A program made the position numbers and the translations under genes. Shown in pieces: positions 18,204-19,173 of a DNA stretch of 19,173 nt. The DNA is from Obelidium mucronatum. Taxonomy: Eukaryota; Chytridiomycota; Chytridiomycetes; Chytridiales; Chytriomycetaceae. The stretch covers positions 1 through 19,173 of the forward strand of contig JAIVFH010000457.1 in assembly GCA_025765595.1 (NCBI GenBank), given 5' to 3'. Within the stretch, counting starts at the first letter, position 1. Every line of letters starts with the position of its first letter. A model generated the notes under the pieces. That model was not told the origin of the DNA. It searched no databases and saw only the letters and a list, made by a program, of their open reading frames with translations.

Positions 18204-19109
18204 TTACTTGGATACACGCCCAAACACTCGCTTTCCCGATGCGAGTCTTTCCTGAACATCTTCTACATCAAACAAATCCTCTGCTTCAATCTGCTTCGTT
18301 TTCACTAGAGTTGTTGGACGGTCATTCCACGCTGCTTCAACACTGGCAATCATTGCTGCCTCATCATCCATCTCCGCTTGTCCATCACTTAAACCACCAC
18401 CAGTGCTTCCCCACAATCCATCAAGATCATAAAAGACTCGGGCCTCGGGTGTCATGACGTGCACCACAATTCTACCCAAATCCAACACCATCCAATCATC
18501 TGTTTGAGATCCTTCAATCGCCATATTCGATGCTATGGCAGGATCTGTGCCAACAAACTTTTTTGCAACTCTCCTAACGCCATCAATCATACTAAACAGT
18601 TGCTTCTTGCTCTTTCCTTCGACAATGACCATCGTTTCTGTCCATTCGCATTTCGCAGACACGTCCAACACGGCAATGTTTCCACCTCGTTCCATTTCAA
18701 GAGCGCGCGTAATATGATGCGGTTTCAGGATGCCATCCGATTCACTAGACTCTGCGTTTTCTTCTTCTCTCCCTTCCCGACGAGCCTGACTAGCGGCCGC
18801 AGCCCTCATCCACTTTGGAGTGAATCCGACCTCTTGAGCCGATTCTTTTTCGTCATACAATGCATCTTCTTCCTTCCTGTCCTGGATGACGTATTCCTTT
18901 TCGTCCACTTCGGGTGTTTCCATCTCGGTCACAGATCCTTTGGCCACACCAAACGATTTTCCAACAAACCAATCTTCATCCTCTTCTTTTTCTTCCTTGG
19001 TAATTCCTTGATCTTGTTTTCCTCCTTCTGTACTGTCCTTCAATTGCCGTTGCTGCTCTGCTTCTGTCGATCGAAAGTATTCAGCCATTTCACTCAATTC
19101 CCCAATCAT
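18204..19109 (-). CDS. RsfS/Iojap/MALSU1-family mitoribosome assembly or silencing factor, possibly 5'-incomplete
   Basis: 301-aa frame. Residues 1-125 are charged and acidic. Residues about 130-235 match the RsfS/Iojap domain: GGNIAVLDVSAKCEWTETMV, then a GKS-KKQLFSMIDGV helix, then TDDWMVLDLGRIVVHVMT and VFYDLDGLW. The DW-VDLG-VHVM core is a hallmark. In bacteria RsfS binds uL14 and blocks subunit joining; the eukaryotic relatives MALSU1 and the N-terminal part of Atp25 act on the mitochondrial large subunit, so the same site is expected here. The visible N-terminus (MIGELSEMAEYF) is not a mitochondrial presequence. Upstream sequence in the same frame also looks coding, interrupted by TGA at 19146-19148. 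The true start may therefore lie beyond the right edge, across an intron. About 65 extra residues follow the domain and contain a short helical acidic segment. Confidence 0.86.
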   Translation of the reverse strand: MIGELSEMAEYFRSTEAEQQRQLKDSTEGGKQDQGITKEEKEEDEDWFVGKSFGVAKGSVTEMETPEVDEKEYVIQDRKEEDALYDEKESAQEVGFTPKWMRAAAASQARREGREEENAESSESDGILKPHHITRALEMERGGNIAVLDVSAKCEWTETMVIVEGKSKKQLFSMIDGVRRVAKKFVGTDPAIASNMAIEGSQTDDWMVLDLGRIVVHVMTPEARVFYDLDGLWGSTGGGLSDGQAEMDDEAAMIASVEAAWNDRPTTLVKTKQIEAEDLFDVEDVQERLASGKRVFGRVSK

Positions 19110-19173
19110 TTCTTTGGCTTTTCCTCTAGCTTCCTTCTTTAACCTTCATTTCTCCAGTCTTTCAAGAGCTTCT

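Overview
This is a eukaryotic window, most likely from a zoosporic (chytrid-type) fungus. The reasons are short GT-AG introns of about 50-160 nt, compact gene spacing, remnants of a Crinkler (CRN/CR)-type P-loop NTPase plus nuclease, an expanded F-box/leucine-rich-repeat family, secreted GH26 hydrolases, and a mitochondrial RsfS/MALSU1-type protein. The clade is an inference from this gene content; no rRNA or tRNA is present to anchor it.

Left third (1-7062) is a rearranged, repeat-rich accessory region. It opens with a minus-strand retrotransposon Gag-like ORF that is frameshifted and runs off the left edge. About 1.1 kb of non-coding DNA follows, with a 26-nt T tract, a 44-bp direct repeat and small hairpins. 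Next comes a decayed Crinkler NTPase on the minus strand (1957-3158), an intact F-box/LRR gene on the plus strand (3374-4510), a short LRR remnant, and a decayed C-terminal Crinkler segment with a PD-(D/E)XK nuclease core on the plus strand (5014-5909). An inverted paralogue of the LRR gene ends the region (5968-7062, minus). The two Crinkler parts lie on opposite strands with an LRR gene between them. Inverting roughly 1.96-5.01 kb would put the two parts in order, which is the most interesting structural signal here.

Middle (7063-12017) holds a divergent promoter interval with a 24-bp tandem duplication, then one large six-exon plus-strand gene. Its product (about 1410 aa) has a disordered N-terminus with an RD-dipeptide tract, a long helical-repeat (PPR-like) core and a charged, glycine/serine-rich tail. 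An RNA-related role is plausible but unproven.

Right part (12439-19173) is all on the minus strand. Two tandem, intron-conserved GH26-type secreted hydrolases with probable GPI signals are separated by only 54 bp. A four-exon gene for an unrecognised 620-aa protein with a GC-rich first half and an acidic tail follows. It lies 48 bp downstream of a RsfS/MALSU1-type mitoribosome factor gene at the right edge. All exon models were built by hand from GT-AG sites and checked for frame arithmetic; no transcript or database evidence was available.
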